Below are positions 1 to 11,566 of a stretch of 64,000 bases of DNA, one piece after another. Source of the stretch: Mimachlamys varia (Eukaryota; Mollusca; Bivalvia; Pectinida; Pectinidae); NCBI GenBank assembly GCA_947623455.1, contig OX392532.1, forward strand, positions 620,001-684,000, read 5' to 3'. Each line of letters starts with the position of its first letter. Position 1 is the stretch's first letter. A model generated the notes under the pieces. The model was not told the origin of the DNA. It saw only the letters and a list, made by a program, of their open reading frames with translations, and ran no database searches. Both the position numbers and the translations under genes were made by a program.

Positions 1-352
1 CCAGGTATTGTCAATATTTTGGACATTTTGAGAGAAAAAATTGCAGCAGTTAAAACCAAATCTGCACACTATTCCTGATATAATTAAATATCATTTAATA
101 TTTGATGGATGGTGGCCGAGGGTCTCTGAAATATTGCCTCCCACCCTACTCACATGGTTAATTCTGGAACAGCCCTAACTTCATTCAGCATCGAATACAA
201 AGACTTTTGAATTTGTTTTCCATAAAGAGGTAAAATGAAACAAAGCTAAGGAAACATATTCATGATGAAAGATAAGACTGTAACTTCAAGCTATCCAAGT
301 ATTTAAGTTTAGTGAGTTTTAAGTTTGGCAGGGACCAACAAAATACTTTGAA
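1..352. other. coronin intron 3, unannotated part
   Basis: This AT-rich stretch lies downstream, in the minus-strand sense, of the third coronin coding exon. I see no exon, RNA gene or recognisable mobile element in it. The next coronin exon must lie to the left of the window. Confidence 0.6.
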
Positions 353-453
353 GTTTGACTGGATATGTACAACGTTTGACTGGATATGTACAACGTTTGA
401 CTGGATATGTACAACTTTTGACTGGATATGTACAACCTTTGACTGGATATGTA
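353..453. repeat. 21-bp tandem repeat, about 5 copies
   Basis: About five near-perfect copies of a 21-base unit built around TTTGACTGGATATGTACAAC. The array directly precedes the 28-bp array on the plus strand and is intronic to coronin. It is open in several frames only because the unit length is a multiple of three. Confidence 0.9.
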
Positions 454-464
454 CGATTTTCTCG

Positions 465-1567
465 AGAAAGGCTGACTGTACTTACAGAGAGAACGGCTCC
501 TGACTGTACTTACAGAGAAAACGTCTGCTGACTGCACTTACAGAGAGAACGGCTCCTGACTGTACTTACAGAGAGAACGGCTCCTGACTGTACTTACAGA
601 GAGACGGCTTCTGACTGTACTTACAGAGAGAACGGCTCCTGACTGTACTTACAGAGAGAACGGCTCCTGACTGTACTTACAGAGAGAATGACTCCTGACT
701 GTACTTACAGAGAGTACGTCTGCTGACTGTACTTACAGAGAGAACGGCTCCTGACTTTACTTACAGAGAGAACAGCTCCTGACTGTACTTACAGAGAGAA
801 CTGCTCCTGACTGTACTTACAGAGAGAACTGCTCCTGACTGTACTTACAGAGAGAACGGCTTTTGACTGTACTGACAAAGAGAACAGCTCCTGACTTTAC
901 TTACAGAGAGAATGACTCCTGACTGTACTTACAGAGAATAAGGCTCCTGACTGTACTGACAGAGAGAATGACTCCTGACTGTACTTACAGAGAATAAGGC
1001 TCCTGACTGTACTTACAGAGAGAACGGCTCCTGACTGTACTTACAGAGAGAAAGGCTCCTGACTGTACTTACAGAGAGAACTACTCCTGTCTGTACTTAA
1101 ATTAAGAACGGATCCTGACTGTACTTACATTAAGAACGGCTCCTGACTGTACTTACATTAAGAACTGATCCTGACTGTACTTAAATTAAGAACGGATCCT
1201 GACTGTACTTACATTAATAACGGATCCTGACTGTACTTACAGAGAGTACGGCTCCTGACTGTACTTACAGAGAGAACGGCTCCTGACTGTACTTACGGAG
1301 AGAACGGCTCCTGACTGTACTTACAGAGAGAACGGCTCCTGACTGTACTTACAGAGAGATCGGCTCCTGACTGTACTTACATTAAGAACTGATCCTGTCT
1401 GTACTTACAGAGAGAACAGCTCCTGACTGTACTTACAGAGAGAACGGCTCCTGAGTGTACTTACATTAAGAACGGATCCTGTCTGTACTTACAGAGAGAA
1501 CGGCTCATGACTGTATTTATACAGAGAGACAGCTCCTGACTATACTTACATTAAGAACGGATCCTGT
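465..1567 (-). repeat. 28-bp minisatellite copying the coronin exon 3 donor
   Basis: About 39 copies of a 28-base unit. On the minus (sense) strand each unit reads roughly CAGGAGCCGTTCTCTCT followed by GTAAGTAC. A sub-variant reads CAGGATCCGTTCTTAAT then GTAAGT, which equals the last 17 bases of coronin exon 3 plus its 5' splice site. The array touches the exon with no gap, so the exon end is effectively its first unit. Nearly every unit therefore carries a consensus GTAAGT donor. Degenerate units lie near 890-990 and 1090-1240. Confidence 0.93.
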
Positions 1568-1725
1568 CCTGCAGTCAATTATCCTCATCATCTTGTCTTT
1601 ACAGGTTGTCACTATTTTGCTTCCGTTGAAGTTGAATGAAGCAGAAAAGATGAGATCAGGCACATCTATCTCCAGGAACGCCTCCCCTTGTCCCGCGTTC
1701 CAAATGTAAATTTTGAAGTCAGAGC
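1550..1725 (-). CDS. CORO2: coronin (type II-like), coding exon 3
   Basis: Third visible coding exon of a coronin, an actin-filament-binding WD40 beta-propeller protein that works with Arp2/3 and cofilin at the cell cortex. The exon encodes the end of one WD blade (FKIYIWNAGQGEAF) and the next blade (DLIFSASFNFNGSKIVTTC, then KDKMMRIIDCRTGSVLN). The TTCKD-R-ID-R-G-VL pattern fits coronin-2 better than coronin-1. The acceptor is TTTTAG and the two-base start completes the Gly codon left by exon 2. The donor is AAT|GTAAGT and the end phase is 0. The donor end is fused to the 28-bp array, so which of many identical GTAAGT sites is used is inferred from the reading frame and homology. The remaining blades and C-terminal coiled coil lie outside the window. 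Confidence 0.93.
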
Positions 1726-2069
1726 CTAAAACAAAAGATATCTTACATGATCTACTTTTATCAGTGCTATGGTGGAGATAATTAACATAAATATTACCAG
1801 TATTGTAGATCTGGCTCACACCTACAAAGCATCACCAGTGTAACTAAATGTGTCAGTGTGAACTAGTAGTGCCCGTGAGAGATGAAGCTTTTTTGTGACA
1901 TTGTTTACTCAATACATTTAAAACTCTTGTTGACCAAGGCTGATGTCCAAAGCTTAATATTAATAACTGAGAATGAGCGTTTACATTTTTTTTCCTAATC
2001 CCAGTTCATAATGGAAACAAGCTGAATAAAATTAAATTATTACCAGAGAATGCAAATATCATTAGTGAA
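1726..2069. other. coronin intron 2, unannotated part
   Basis: Ordinary AT-rich intron sequence between exon 3 and the inverted-repeat element. No exon or repeat is recognised. Confidence 0.6.
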
Positions 2070-2545
2070 TGTGTATCAAAGTACATCGTCTGAAACCCAT
2101 GGTACACTTCTCTGACGTTTGCATCCTGTGGGCTAAAATGGAAAGAAACTCTCGTTTTCGTACTAAAATATATCATATCGATAGTTTCATCCGTGACTAC
2201 ATACAGCCGGGACATCAAGCTGGGGTATCCCGTTTCATTTGTAGCACCGCCTGTCAACAAAACCTGTCGATTGTGTTATAATTGTGTCGATTGTGATTAA
2301 AATATAAGGTCCTGCTATACGAAGATTGTCATTGGCGTCATGCCTATAGAAACTGATACTGGTTGTGATCACGGTAAAATGATCTAACAGAGTGTCACGA
2401 GAAACGACCATTCTGATTGGTCAAAATCTTCGAATAAACTTCTATTCGGGAAAACGAAGGTTTACACCGATTCTGGCCCACGGGATGCAAACGTCAGAGA
2501 AGTGTACCGTGGGTTTCCGATGATGATCAAAGTACAGATATGCAA
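2070..2545. repeat. imperfect inverted repeat (foldback-like), about 480 bp
   Basis: Bases about 2093-2133 (through TACACTTCTCTGACGTTTGC) reappear in reverse complement at about 2491-2532 (GCAAACGTCAGAGAAGTGTA). The arms match over about 40 bases with few differences and extend more weakly to about 80-90 bases, including CGTTTTC on the inner side. The spacer is about 300 bases. This suggests a foldback or MITE-type element inside coronin intron 2. I could not define a target-site duplication, so the ends are approximate. Confidence 0.7.
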
Positions 2546-3198
2546 GTTGTTTTCTGGAGCCAACATTTGTTGATTCGTTATTGTTCCTTAGTTTAATGGA
2601 AGCCAAAGTGTTGCCGATGAAACTTTGGGTCAAATGTGACCTTAACAGATTGTACCAAGTACACACAAGACAGCACTTTTCTGGGAAACAATGGTTCAAC
2701 CATCCATTTTCCTCAAGATCTTGATCGAAACAAATCTGTCAGCAAGATTAAGCATACACCATACAGTAAAACACCTCTTACTTGTGGGGACCTGATCAAT
2801 ACAGTAAAACACCACTTACTCAAACTTTTGGGGACCTGATCAATAGTTTGAGGAATACATGGTATTCAAGTAATCTGAAGTTGGTAGAATATGCTTGAAC
2901 TCGGTCGGGACCAAACAAACTGTTTGACTAATGAGTGGTATATGAATAAACCGGGTAAGTGTGGTTTTGCTGTATTTGAAAATAAAGTTTGAGGAAAAAA
3001 TTTAATCTCATCTTTGAAACATGTTTATCATAAACAGTTTAAATTGTCATGTCATCTTTTCCACATTTCAGCATCAGAGTTTGTGACCCTAATCAGCCAT
3101 TGGGTCGTCATGTCAGTAGAAATTGGGTATAATATAGAAATTTCTCTCATATCTTGCTAGGTTGGATAGAGTTTGCTCATGTAAGAAAGCTATGTAAG
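2546..3198. other. coronin intron 2, unannotated part
   Basis: Nothing recognised apart from a short near-duplicate around CAGTAAAACACC (2763-2850). It ends at the AACAAGAG start of the next element. Confidence 0.5.
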
Positions 3199-5343
3199 AA
3201 CAAGAGGCCCAGAGGGCCTGTATCGCTCACCTGGATAAATTGGTATCAAGGTTATCATGGTAAAATATTTCTAAAAAATATGCTATGGGCAGGGACAGAT
3301 CAACCCAAAGAATTATCCTTGAAGTATATCTGTATAATGGGTGGGTATCTCAACTCACTGTTTACAAGCTCAACTGAGAACCAATGTCCCTAGGGCTAGG
3401 CAAGACCCTTACATCAATGATAATATCATGATTGTGTTTGCTTCTTTATAGTTTTGGGGTGGGATGTCTGTAAAGGCATGGCAGACCCTTGGGTCAAATC
3501 TAAAATCATATTTGTGATGTTCTCTTTATGCTAAGCAATTGTATACATGCATGTAGTTTTGGGGTGGGGATCTCAACCGTTTAAAAGTAACATCAATATT
3601 GCCAAATGGTCCCCTTTTGGCCCCGCCCCTCAGGCCCCTGGGGGGTCAGCCACATCATTTGTATAAATTTGAATCCCAGCCGCCTAGGGATGCTACAACT
3701 AAAATATGAATGTTTCACATTGTTTAGATCCAGAGAAGAAGTCGTTAATATGAATACAGTAGACTCCGCTTAATATCACTTCTCATTTGTCCGGGGAAAA
3801 CATGATATTAACCGGAACATGATATTAAAAGAAAACGTATTTTCTGACATTTTTCAGCCCTCAAAACCGGAAGTGGACTTGGTTAAATGTCGTAGTGCTG
3901 TGACTCAACAGAGAAGATTGTTGAATAAAGATATTTTATCACTAACAATGTTTTTTTTTCACTCCAGTGACCGTATAATCTTTGGTTTTATTCTGGAATG
4001 CACTTATTTTCATATATATTGTTCGTACGTAATATTATCAGTAGGCTAGCTTCACACGAAACCAGGGACGAAACGTACTGCGATTATTTACTGCAGTAGG
4101 CCTACTGTAGTGATGTAACGTTAGGCATACAAGTGGCTGTGGTATTCTGCATCAAATTCGTGTTTTGAAATCATGACACTCCGTAAATATTTACCGTTAT
4201 CTTGATATGTATACTGGTTTTTCGCTTGTGAAATCTGTTGTTTGTTTAATTTCTTTAGATATTCGCTGCAAGTGCGACATCGTGTTCACAGAGTTTGTCG
4301 GTTGTATAGCGCTACCGCGAAATGAACTTTTACCTTTGAAACCTGACGTTTCATTGGATGACCTCTATGCAAATAAAACAACCACGCCATAAGATTTAGT
4401 CTCGGCACTTATATTTATTCACCAGCCTGCCTAGAATCACGGCATGTCGGAGTCGTACTTTGGCTATTTAAAAATCATAACAAAGACGATATCTCTGCAT
4501 TTTACGTGAACATTAGCTTAAATTAATTAATTGGGCACTTATTGTTTAAAAGACACTTTTTATTTTAATTTCAATCAATATTTCGTCATGTTTACGGAAG
4601 ACCATGCATCCACTTGTAAGCCTTAAGCTTCTTCACGACAACGTGAATTCGATCCAAGACGAGCTGAAATGAAAAATGGAACTCGTGTTAGGAACTCATT
4701 AAATCACACATGGCGTTATATAAGATTACAAAAGTATGGGTTCCCTCACCCAAAGGTGTAATCTTTGCTCCGGTATGCCAAGTCAATCTATTGTTCGACT
4801 AGTACGGCAGTGATCAGGTAGGTGTGAAAAAGATGCAGCTGACCACGGCGTTGTTTACATAGCGATTTCAGGTGTGAAACTCGAGTCCCCGGGGCATTTA
4901 TATGAAATTATTTCTAACATTTACCTGTAATTTTTGTGTGATAGTGGCCAAAAAAAAGTGATATTAACCGAAATCCACCTGGAAACAAGTGATATTAAAA
5001 GAATGGCATTACATAGATTATATAGCAGGAAAAACGGTGCATGAAGAAAACGTGATAATAACCGAAAAGTGATATTAACCGACGTGACATTAAGTGGAGT
5101 TTACTGTATAGCTAAACTAACCCCTTTTGGCCCCGCCCCTCCGGCCCCTGGGGGGTCAGCCCCATCATTTGTATAAATTTGAGTCCCAGCCACCTAGGAA
5201 AGCTTCCTACCAAATTTGATTAAATTCCAATCAGTCGTTAAGAAGAAGAAGTCGATTGTTGATGGATGGACGGACAGACAACGGACGCCGGATGCCACGG
5301 TATGGCATAAGCTCATCTTTGTCCTTTGGACCAGTTGAGCTAA
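3199..5343. mobile_element. AACAAGAG-family interspersed element, interrupted by a nested transposon
   Basis: It starts AACAAGAGGCCCAGAGGGCC, containing a small palindrome, followed by CGCTCACCTGG. It ends with a GGACGGACAGACAACGGACG-type tract and CCAGTTGAGCTAAAAAT. The subterminal CTCACCTGG and CCAGTTGAG are inverted relative to each other. The TTTTGGCCCCGCCCCT/CTGGGGGGTCAGCC block occurs twice (about 3610-3655 and 5118-5165), on either side of the nested element. I know this as a high-copy bivalve repeat. No transposase is seen, so it is non-autonomous. Its architecture resembles Helentron-associated (HINE-type) elements, which is an inference. Confidence 0.75.
3757..5106. mobile_element. 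pogo/Tigger-like non-autonomous DNA transposon, 1350 bp
   Basis: The left end CAGTAGACTCCGCTTAATAT and the right end, which in reverse complement reads CAGTAAACTCCACTTAATGT, form terminal inverted repeats of about 26 bases with four or so mismatches. Both ends are flanked by TA (3755-3756 and 5107-5108), the duplication expected for the Tc1/mariner-pogo superfamily. Subterminal GTGATATTAACCG motifs repeat inside. No intact transposase frame is visible. It sits within the AACAAGAG element, so it inserted later. Confidence 0.85.
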
Positions 5344-5480
5344 AAATCTATCTTACAAAGAATATCACAGGACATGATCATGACATCACAATGGCTCAAC
5401 AATGACGTGAGGTCATGAATACGGTAAACTCTGATGCCGCAAAGAAAAAACGACGGCATGATGAAATTAAAACCTTTAAC

Positions 5481-7266
5481 AACAAGAGATCCCAGAGGGA
5501 TCTTGGCGCCCACCATCAAATGATCTAAGTTTGTTTTTTGAAAGATGGTTCTTTTCTCTTCTTTCGATTGTCTCTTAGGTGTTGATTAAGTGTGAGCAGA
5601 GACTCTGGTGGGACACAGATGCATTTTTTTGTTTTTTTTTTGTGGATTACATTGTCGTTTCCTTATTCTTAGCATAGCTAGGCACCAGGAGGAACCTACA
5701 TATGAAATTTGTGAAAGTTCCCTTCAGTATATTCTCAGAAATAGGGATAACAAACTTCAATTGTCAAAATCCAAGATGGCTGCCTGTCGGCCATGTTGTT
5801 TTCCGATCTGTCCAAAAATGGAATATGCACAACTAGGGACCAAGGTGAACCAACAAATGAAATTTGAGAAAGATACCTTCAGTACTTTCTTAGAAATAGC
5901 GATAACAAACTTCAATTGTCAAAATCCAAGATGGCTGCCTGTCGGCCATATTGTTTTCTGATCTGTCCCAAAATGGAATATACACAACTAGGGACCAAGG
6001 TGAACCAACACATGAAATTTGAGAAAGATACCTTCAGTAATTTCTGAGAAATAGCCATAACGAACTTCAATTGTCAAAATCTGAGATGGCTGCCTGTCGG
6101 CCATGTTGTTTTTGGATTGGTCCCAAAATGCAATATGCATAACTACACACCAAGGGGAACCTACACATGAAATTTGAGAAAGATCCATTCAGTACATTCT
6201 CAGAAATAGCGATAACAAAGTTCAACTGTCAAAATCCAAGATGGCTGCCTGTCGGCCATGTTGTTTTCGGATTGGTCCAAAAATGCAATATGCATAACTA
6301 GGCACCAAGGGGAACCTACACATGAAATTTGAGAAAGATCCATTCAGTACATTCTCAGAAATAGGGATAACAAAGTTCAAATGTCAAAATCCAAGATGGC
6401 TGCCTGTCGGCCATCTTGAATTCAGATCGGTCCCAAAATGGAATATACACAACTACGGACCAAGGTGAACCAACACATGAAATTTTAGAAAGATACCTTC
6501 AGTACTTTCTTAGAAATAGCGATAACAATCTTCAATTGTCAAAATCCAAGATGGCTGCCTGTCGGCCATGTTGTTTTTGGATTATCCCAAAATGCAATAT
6601 GCATAACTACACACCAAGGGGAACCTACACATGAAATTTGAGAAAGATCCATTCAGTACATTCTCAGAAATAGCGATAACAAAGTTCAACTGTCAAAATC
6701 CAAGATGGCTGCCTGTCGGCCATGTTGTTTTCGGATTGGTCCCAAAATGCAATATGCATAACTAAGCACCAAGGGGAACCTACACATGAAATTTGAGAAA
6801 GATCCATTCAGTACATTCTCAGAAATAGGGATAACAAAGTTCAATTGTCAAATTCCAAGATGGCTGCCTGTCGGCCATCTTGAATTCAGATCCGTCCCAA
6901 AATGGAATATGCACAACTAGGGACCAAGGTGAACCAACACATGAAATTTGAGAAAGATCCATTCAGTACATTCTCAGAAATAGGGATAACAAAGTTCAAA
7001 TGTCAAAATCCAAGATGGCTGCCTGTCGGCCATCTTGAATTCAGATCGGTCCCAAAATGGAATATGCACAACTAGGGACCAAGGTGAACCAACACATGAA
7101 ATTTGAGAAAGATTCCTTCGGTACTTTATGAGAAATAGCGATAACAAGAATTGTTTACGGACGGACTAACGGACGGACTAACAAACGGACGGACGGACCA
7201 CGGACCACGGACCACGGACGCAGGGCGATTTGAATAGCCCACCATCTGATGATGGTGGGCTAAAAA
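5481..7266. mobile_element. AACAAGAG-family element with tandem core (HINE/pearl-like)
   Basis: It starts AACAAGAGATCCCAGAGGGA, whose GATCCCAGAGGGATC is a hairpin, then GCGCCCACCATCA. It ends GATGATGGTGGGCTAAAAAT. GCCCACCATC near the left end and GATGGTGGGC at the right end are subterminal inverted repeats. Ten tandem units of about 155 bases fill the middle. No protein is encoded. Subterminal inverted repeats, one palindrome and a variable tandem core match the published description of bivalve pearl/CvA-type and Helentron-associated elements. The assignment is inference from structure. Confidence 0.8.
5702..7140. repeat. 10 tandem copies of a ~155-bp unit inside the element
   Basis: Units begin ATGAAATTTGAGAAAGAT at about 5702, 5858, 6013, 6167, 6322, 6477, 6631, 6786, 6941 and 7096, so spacing is 153-156 bases. 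Each carries CAAAATCCAAGATGGCTGCC. Some units alternate TTGTTTTCGGATTGG with CTTGAATTCAGATC versions, which suggests two unit subtypes. Nucleosome-length spacing is noted only as an observation. Confidence 0.93.
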
Positions 7267-7490
7267 TATAAACATGAGAAAGATGAGATTAATTTTTTTG
7301 TGCAAATTTTGTTTGCAAATATTAGGTATGCTTAAACTCGCTGTCTTATTCGTTTTCATCAAAAAAGCTCAAGGAAAAAAGTTGAAATTTTCAAAATGGT
7401 AGCCAGTGAAAATGTATTTTCATGGTTTTTGAGCTTATTCAGGTAGTTGATATGGGAGAAAAAGACTCTGTCATGACCAAAGGTGTAAGA

Positions 7491-7603
7491 GAAACAAGCT
7501 CTATCTTATACACACAGAAACAAGCTCTATCTTACACACACAGAAACAAGCTCTATCTTATACACACAGAAACAAGCTCTATCTTACACACAGAAACAAG
7601 AGA
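7491..7603. repeat. 26-bp tandem repeat, about 4 copies
   Basis: Units AAGCTCTATCTTATACACAC plus AGAAAC, alternating TTATAC and TTACAC, with the last unit shortened to 24 bases. It lies about 25 bases inside intron 2, measured from the coronin exon 2 donor. Confidence 0.9.
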
Positions 7604-7627
7604 AGTGTTGTAATTGATTGTTGGTAC

Positions 7628-7880
7628 CTGCGGACAATAGAACATTGGCTGCCGTGGGATGCCATACAACCAGGCCGACCCTACGCTGGTGAAGCCGGAG
7701 GTCTACTACCGGAGTTTCCATGTTTTTTGTCAGCCCACCATCAGGAATGTTCCAGATCATCACAGAGCAGTCGTCACTGGCACTGGCTATTAGGTTGTCA
7801 TTGTGAGGGCACCAGGCAATGTCCAGCACTGCTGACTGGTGTCCAGTAACCTGGGGCGAATCTCGCTCCACACGACCAAC
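7628..7880 (-). CDS. CORO2: coronin (type II-like), coding exon 2
   Basis: Encodes residues 65-148 of the visible coronin: the [15 protein letters not shown] linker, WD blade [20 protein letters not shown] with VMIWNIP, and [33 protein letters not shown] and WHPTA-N are strong coronin-family signatures, and HPTAAN favours the coronin-2 group. The acceptor is CTGTTACAG|GTT and the donor is GCAG|GTACCA. The length of 253 bases starts in phase 0 and leaves one base of a Gly codon, which exon 3 completes. The exon lies between a short 26-bp array on its donor side and a degraded AACAAGAG-type element on its acceptor side. Confidence 0.96.
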
Positions 7881-8027
7881 CTGTAACAGACACACCATGT
7901 TACAATGTTTCAGTTGTCCGCATTCATTTCTGACCATCAGTCGCAAAATCAAATGGACTATTATATGTTTACAATGTATCAGATCATTAATTATTAAATC
8001 AAGTGAGCAAACATAACATAAATTATA

Positions 8028-8547
8028 TATATGAAATTTGAGGAAGATCCATGCAGTACTTCAGAAAAAATAAAGTTTATAAATTTTCAGTCAAAATCCA
8101 AGACAACCACCTGCCATAATCAGCCGTTTTCTATTTAGTTGATTAGTGTCAAAATCAAAAGAGCACATCTCTAAGGGACAAAGACGATTACCTACATATG
8201 ATATTTGACAAAGGTCCATCAAATAAAAGGTACTTAAATTTTCAAAAAATACTGATAACAAACTTTCTTACTCAAAATCCAAGATGGCTTCCTGTCAGCC
8301 AATTTGTTTTTCTGATCAAACCTAAAATCAAAAGGGCACAACTAGGGATTAACAAGAGGAACCTACAATTGAATTTGCAGAAAGATTGATCCAGTTCTTC
8401 GAAAGAAGCTAACAAACTTTCAATGTCAAAATCCAAGATGGCCACCTATGATGAGTATCAGCCATTTCACTGTCGGAGAGATGCAGGATAAAAAATGCTG
8501 GATGATTCGAATACTCCCCCCCCCCTCCCCCCCATCTGATGATGGTA
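8028..8547. mobile_element. degraded copy of the AACAAGAG-type tandem-core element
   Basis: Contains diverged versions of the 155-bp unit (GAAATTTGAGGAAGATCCAT; CAAAATCCAAGATGGC at 8273 and 8429) and the right end CCATCTGATGATGGTAGGCT. The left hairpin end is missing. A C-rich homopolymer run (about 8513-8530) precedes the right end. Confidence 0.75.
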
Positions 8548-10405
8548 GGCTATAAATCTACTAAATTCAATATTGAATATATTTATAGATTTTTTGGCAA
8601 TATTTGTTACTAAACTATAAAATTTGATTATTTTCTTGTGTGAGTTACCTTATGTTTTAACTAGCCCCCATTATTATTTTAAAAAGCTAGCCTTTACTTG
8701 ACTGTGTATAAAATACACACAATGGTGTGACTTGATGAGACAGGAAGATGGTTGTATACACACACAATGTCACACCAGTGACAGGGAAGTGTTCGGTCCT
8801 CCTCACTTCCTGCCTGGTGCTACAGTAAGCTACAGCTCGGGCTCTATGTACAAAGATCTAATCTAAAAGGTTTAGTTGATACTGGCACATCACTGTGTAA
8901 ACCAAGTGTTTAATAAGATTTTCAATCCCATGGTCAAGGTCTAGATACAAGTACATCCAGACCTGACCCATAACCAGACTATATGCTACTGATGCAGATT
9001 TATTTTACAATGGCATCTAAATTCTATCTTGTAAAACAGAGTTGTTATTCCTAAACAAATGTGTCCTATAAATTATATATATAATTATGCATCATGTAGT
9101 GCTAGTGCTAATTGAAACTACCTTGTTAAATATTTAGCATGCAAGAATCTGCACAATCATTCCTTTTATTTATGCAACATGTTGACAATTATCAAGCTTT
9201 TAAATGCCTTCCAAGAACCTACATACAATTTGAACCTTCCCCAGACACCACTATTTTTGCAGCCTATAGGATTGTCTAAAGCAGTGTGCCCATGTTGGTT
9301 CAAGTTAGTGAAATGCTCAGTATATGGTTACATTAGTTGTTTTACAAATCATTCACACACAGCATACATGTATACAATTAAGATTTTAATCTATTTCCTT
9401 GACATGGTTTATAACCATCAAACAGGCATTTTCTACGTTATTAATTCAAATCATCTTAACTTTGTTTCCTGTATTGTAAGTTTCGGTCCTGACTGAGAAA
9501 ACCTAGCCCAATATTTAACATTACACATATATTTATTTTGTTCTTAATATGTGCATGTTTTTCAATGCCCTGCTTGACTTCGGCTTTTGCTATTCAGCTT
9601 GACTGGGCCATCTTGTTGCATGCAACATGTACACTCATCCCTAATCAGAAGACGGTCAGGATATGACAGGTCACAAAGTTCAGGCAGAGCGTCCCCTGAT
9701 CTGTGTAAATACCAGTACAGTGTATAACGTTGCTGTATACATGCACTTCAGGCCTACATCTATATGATTCAGGGTACTTGTACACTGATCACTTAAGCAC
9801 TTTCCTGGTCTGTTATGAACATCAGTAAAGATGGACATTTCCTTCCAAGATGATCAATAATTAAATACTGACCTACATTTTTGGACAGAATACTCAATCT
9901 CAAAAAGCAACCAGGTACATTGTCAATCATTTAAAATACCAAATTTCCGGAGCTTGGATCAATGTTGTGTTAGAACAAGACACATCTTGCAATATATTAA
10001 GATCTTGCTAATCTAATTATGTAACTTAACTTGTAAACATGTCATTATGCAATGAATGCAGAAACCTTGGGTCTTTCTCAGTCGTCCTGTCAGCATATTG
10101 GTCATATTTTTCACTGACCATTTGTTACAAAAAAGAGACTGCATTTGTACTAAATTAATCAAAGTTGAGAGCTAACATTCCTGGGACTTGCACTTAGTGA
10201 AAAGAGAAAATAAAGTACTGTAATGTCTTTGAATCAATCAAGCTGAATAAATCTATTATACCATGTACCAAAATAATTGTTTAATTCTATTTTATGCTAA
10301 TTCGTTGGTATGGGATTGCTTCCCTTTGTCCATTGGAAGGAAATTATATATAATCCCTTAAAAAAAAAAACATTTAATTTTCTGACTGCTGATTATCAAT
10401 ACACA
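8548..10405. other. coronin intron 1, no recognised feature
   Basis: About 1.9 kb of AT-rich sequence without coronin-like coding sequence, tandem array or clear transposon ends. A short plus-strand frame near 8863-8920 reads LKGLVDTGTSLC, faintly like a retroelement aspartic protease active site. It is too short to call. Confidence 0.5.
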
Positions 10406-10584
10406 ATTCCCTGTGTGCGATAATTTGATATCCAGGGATTCCCTGTGTGCGATACTTTGATATCCAGGGATTCCCTGTGTGCGGTACTTTGATATTCAGG
10501 GATTCCCTGTGTGCGATACTTTGATATTCAGGGATTCCCTGTGTGTGATACTTTGATATTCAGGGATTCCCTGTGTGTGATACT
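10406..10584. repeat. 32-bp tandem repeat, about 6 copies
   Basis: Units start ATTCCCTGTGTGCGATACTT and end GATATTCAGGG, at about 10406, 10438, 10470, 10502, 10534 and 10566. The last unit is partial. Lies in coronin intron 1. Confidence 0.9.
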
Positions 10585-11566
10585 GAAGGCACAATTAAAG
10601 ACAGCAGTTTGATTGGGGGGGATGGTCCCGAGTAAAAACTGTCTTTTAAAAAGATCACACACAAATTAAAAGGAGACACAACTTAATTGCCGCATCAACA
10701 AAGTGGCACATACGTATATACATAGTCTTTAGTTTTAAATGCTATGAAATATTCCAGGTGTGCTCTTTAGAACAATGTATAACATATGTAAACAATTCAA
10801 ACTGTGCCACCACTTTATGCAAATTTAACATGGTAAAATATTCTAACTTGTAAATTAAATAGACATCAATAAACAAGATAGAGTTATCAAAATACAAAAT
10901 GTAAGAAAAACTGCAATGAAGTAGCTTAATTTTAAGTGAAAAAGTGAACTTTACAACAAGATTATGTAGCTTTAAATAATTCAAGAGGGAATCCCATCAC
11001 AAATAATATAGACTAAGAGCAAAACTTCATCAATTTTGGGAGATATTGAAACATTTTAGGAGTCAAAATGCAGGGTTTTTCTTTGCGTCAGGGAAAACCC
11101 TGAATTTATATCTTGGGAAGTTAATCTTATTTAATGTGTAACTTGAAAAAGAAGGGAGTTGATCTACCTAGACAAGTGGTCACTTAGGTAACACTGATCT
11201 TGTACCTTCCATTATATGTACACCTTGAATGGCCGTACATTTGACTCTGTAATTGTATGGTATAATGTCTTATCCCAAACTGTCTGGGTGAGCAAATAAG
11301 GCGTTAAGTTACAGCTATAGCTAATACCTGTTATCTTGTCTTGATAACAATAGGGTCTCCAAATTATATGATCTCTTTACTGTGGAATTATTTGTATTCT
11401 ATCCCTTAAATTTAATAGCAGGTGTTTATTAACAGAAACTTGCAAATTATACAATATTAAGCCTCTAGTAGTTAATTATGCATTCAGACTTTCTATTAAA
11501 ATATATTCCAGAACATAAAGGAGTGTTTCACACCCCTAGCCCGAGGGTGGAGAACCACGCAATGGT
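10585..11566. other. coronin intron 1, no recognised feature
   Basis: AT-rich intron sequence with a short G run near 10615. No exon, RNA gene or mobile element recognised. Confidence 0.5.

Noticed and set aside
5608..6634. Short open frames over the 155-bp units
   Set aside because: Fragments of a non-coding mobile element core, broken in every second unit.
8863..8920. Retroviral-type aspartic protease (LVDTGTS) relic
   Set aside because: Only about 20 codons, with stops on both sides and no other retroelement domain nearby.
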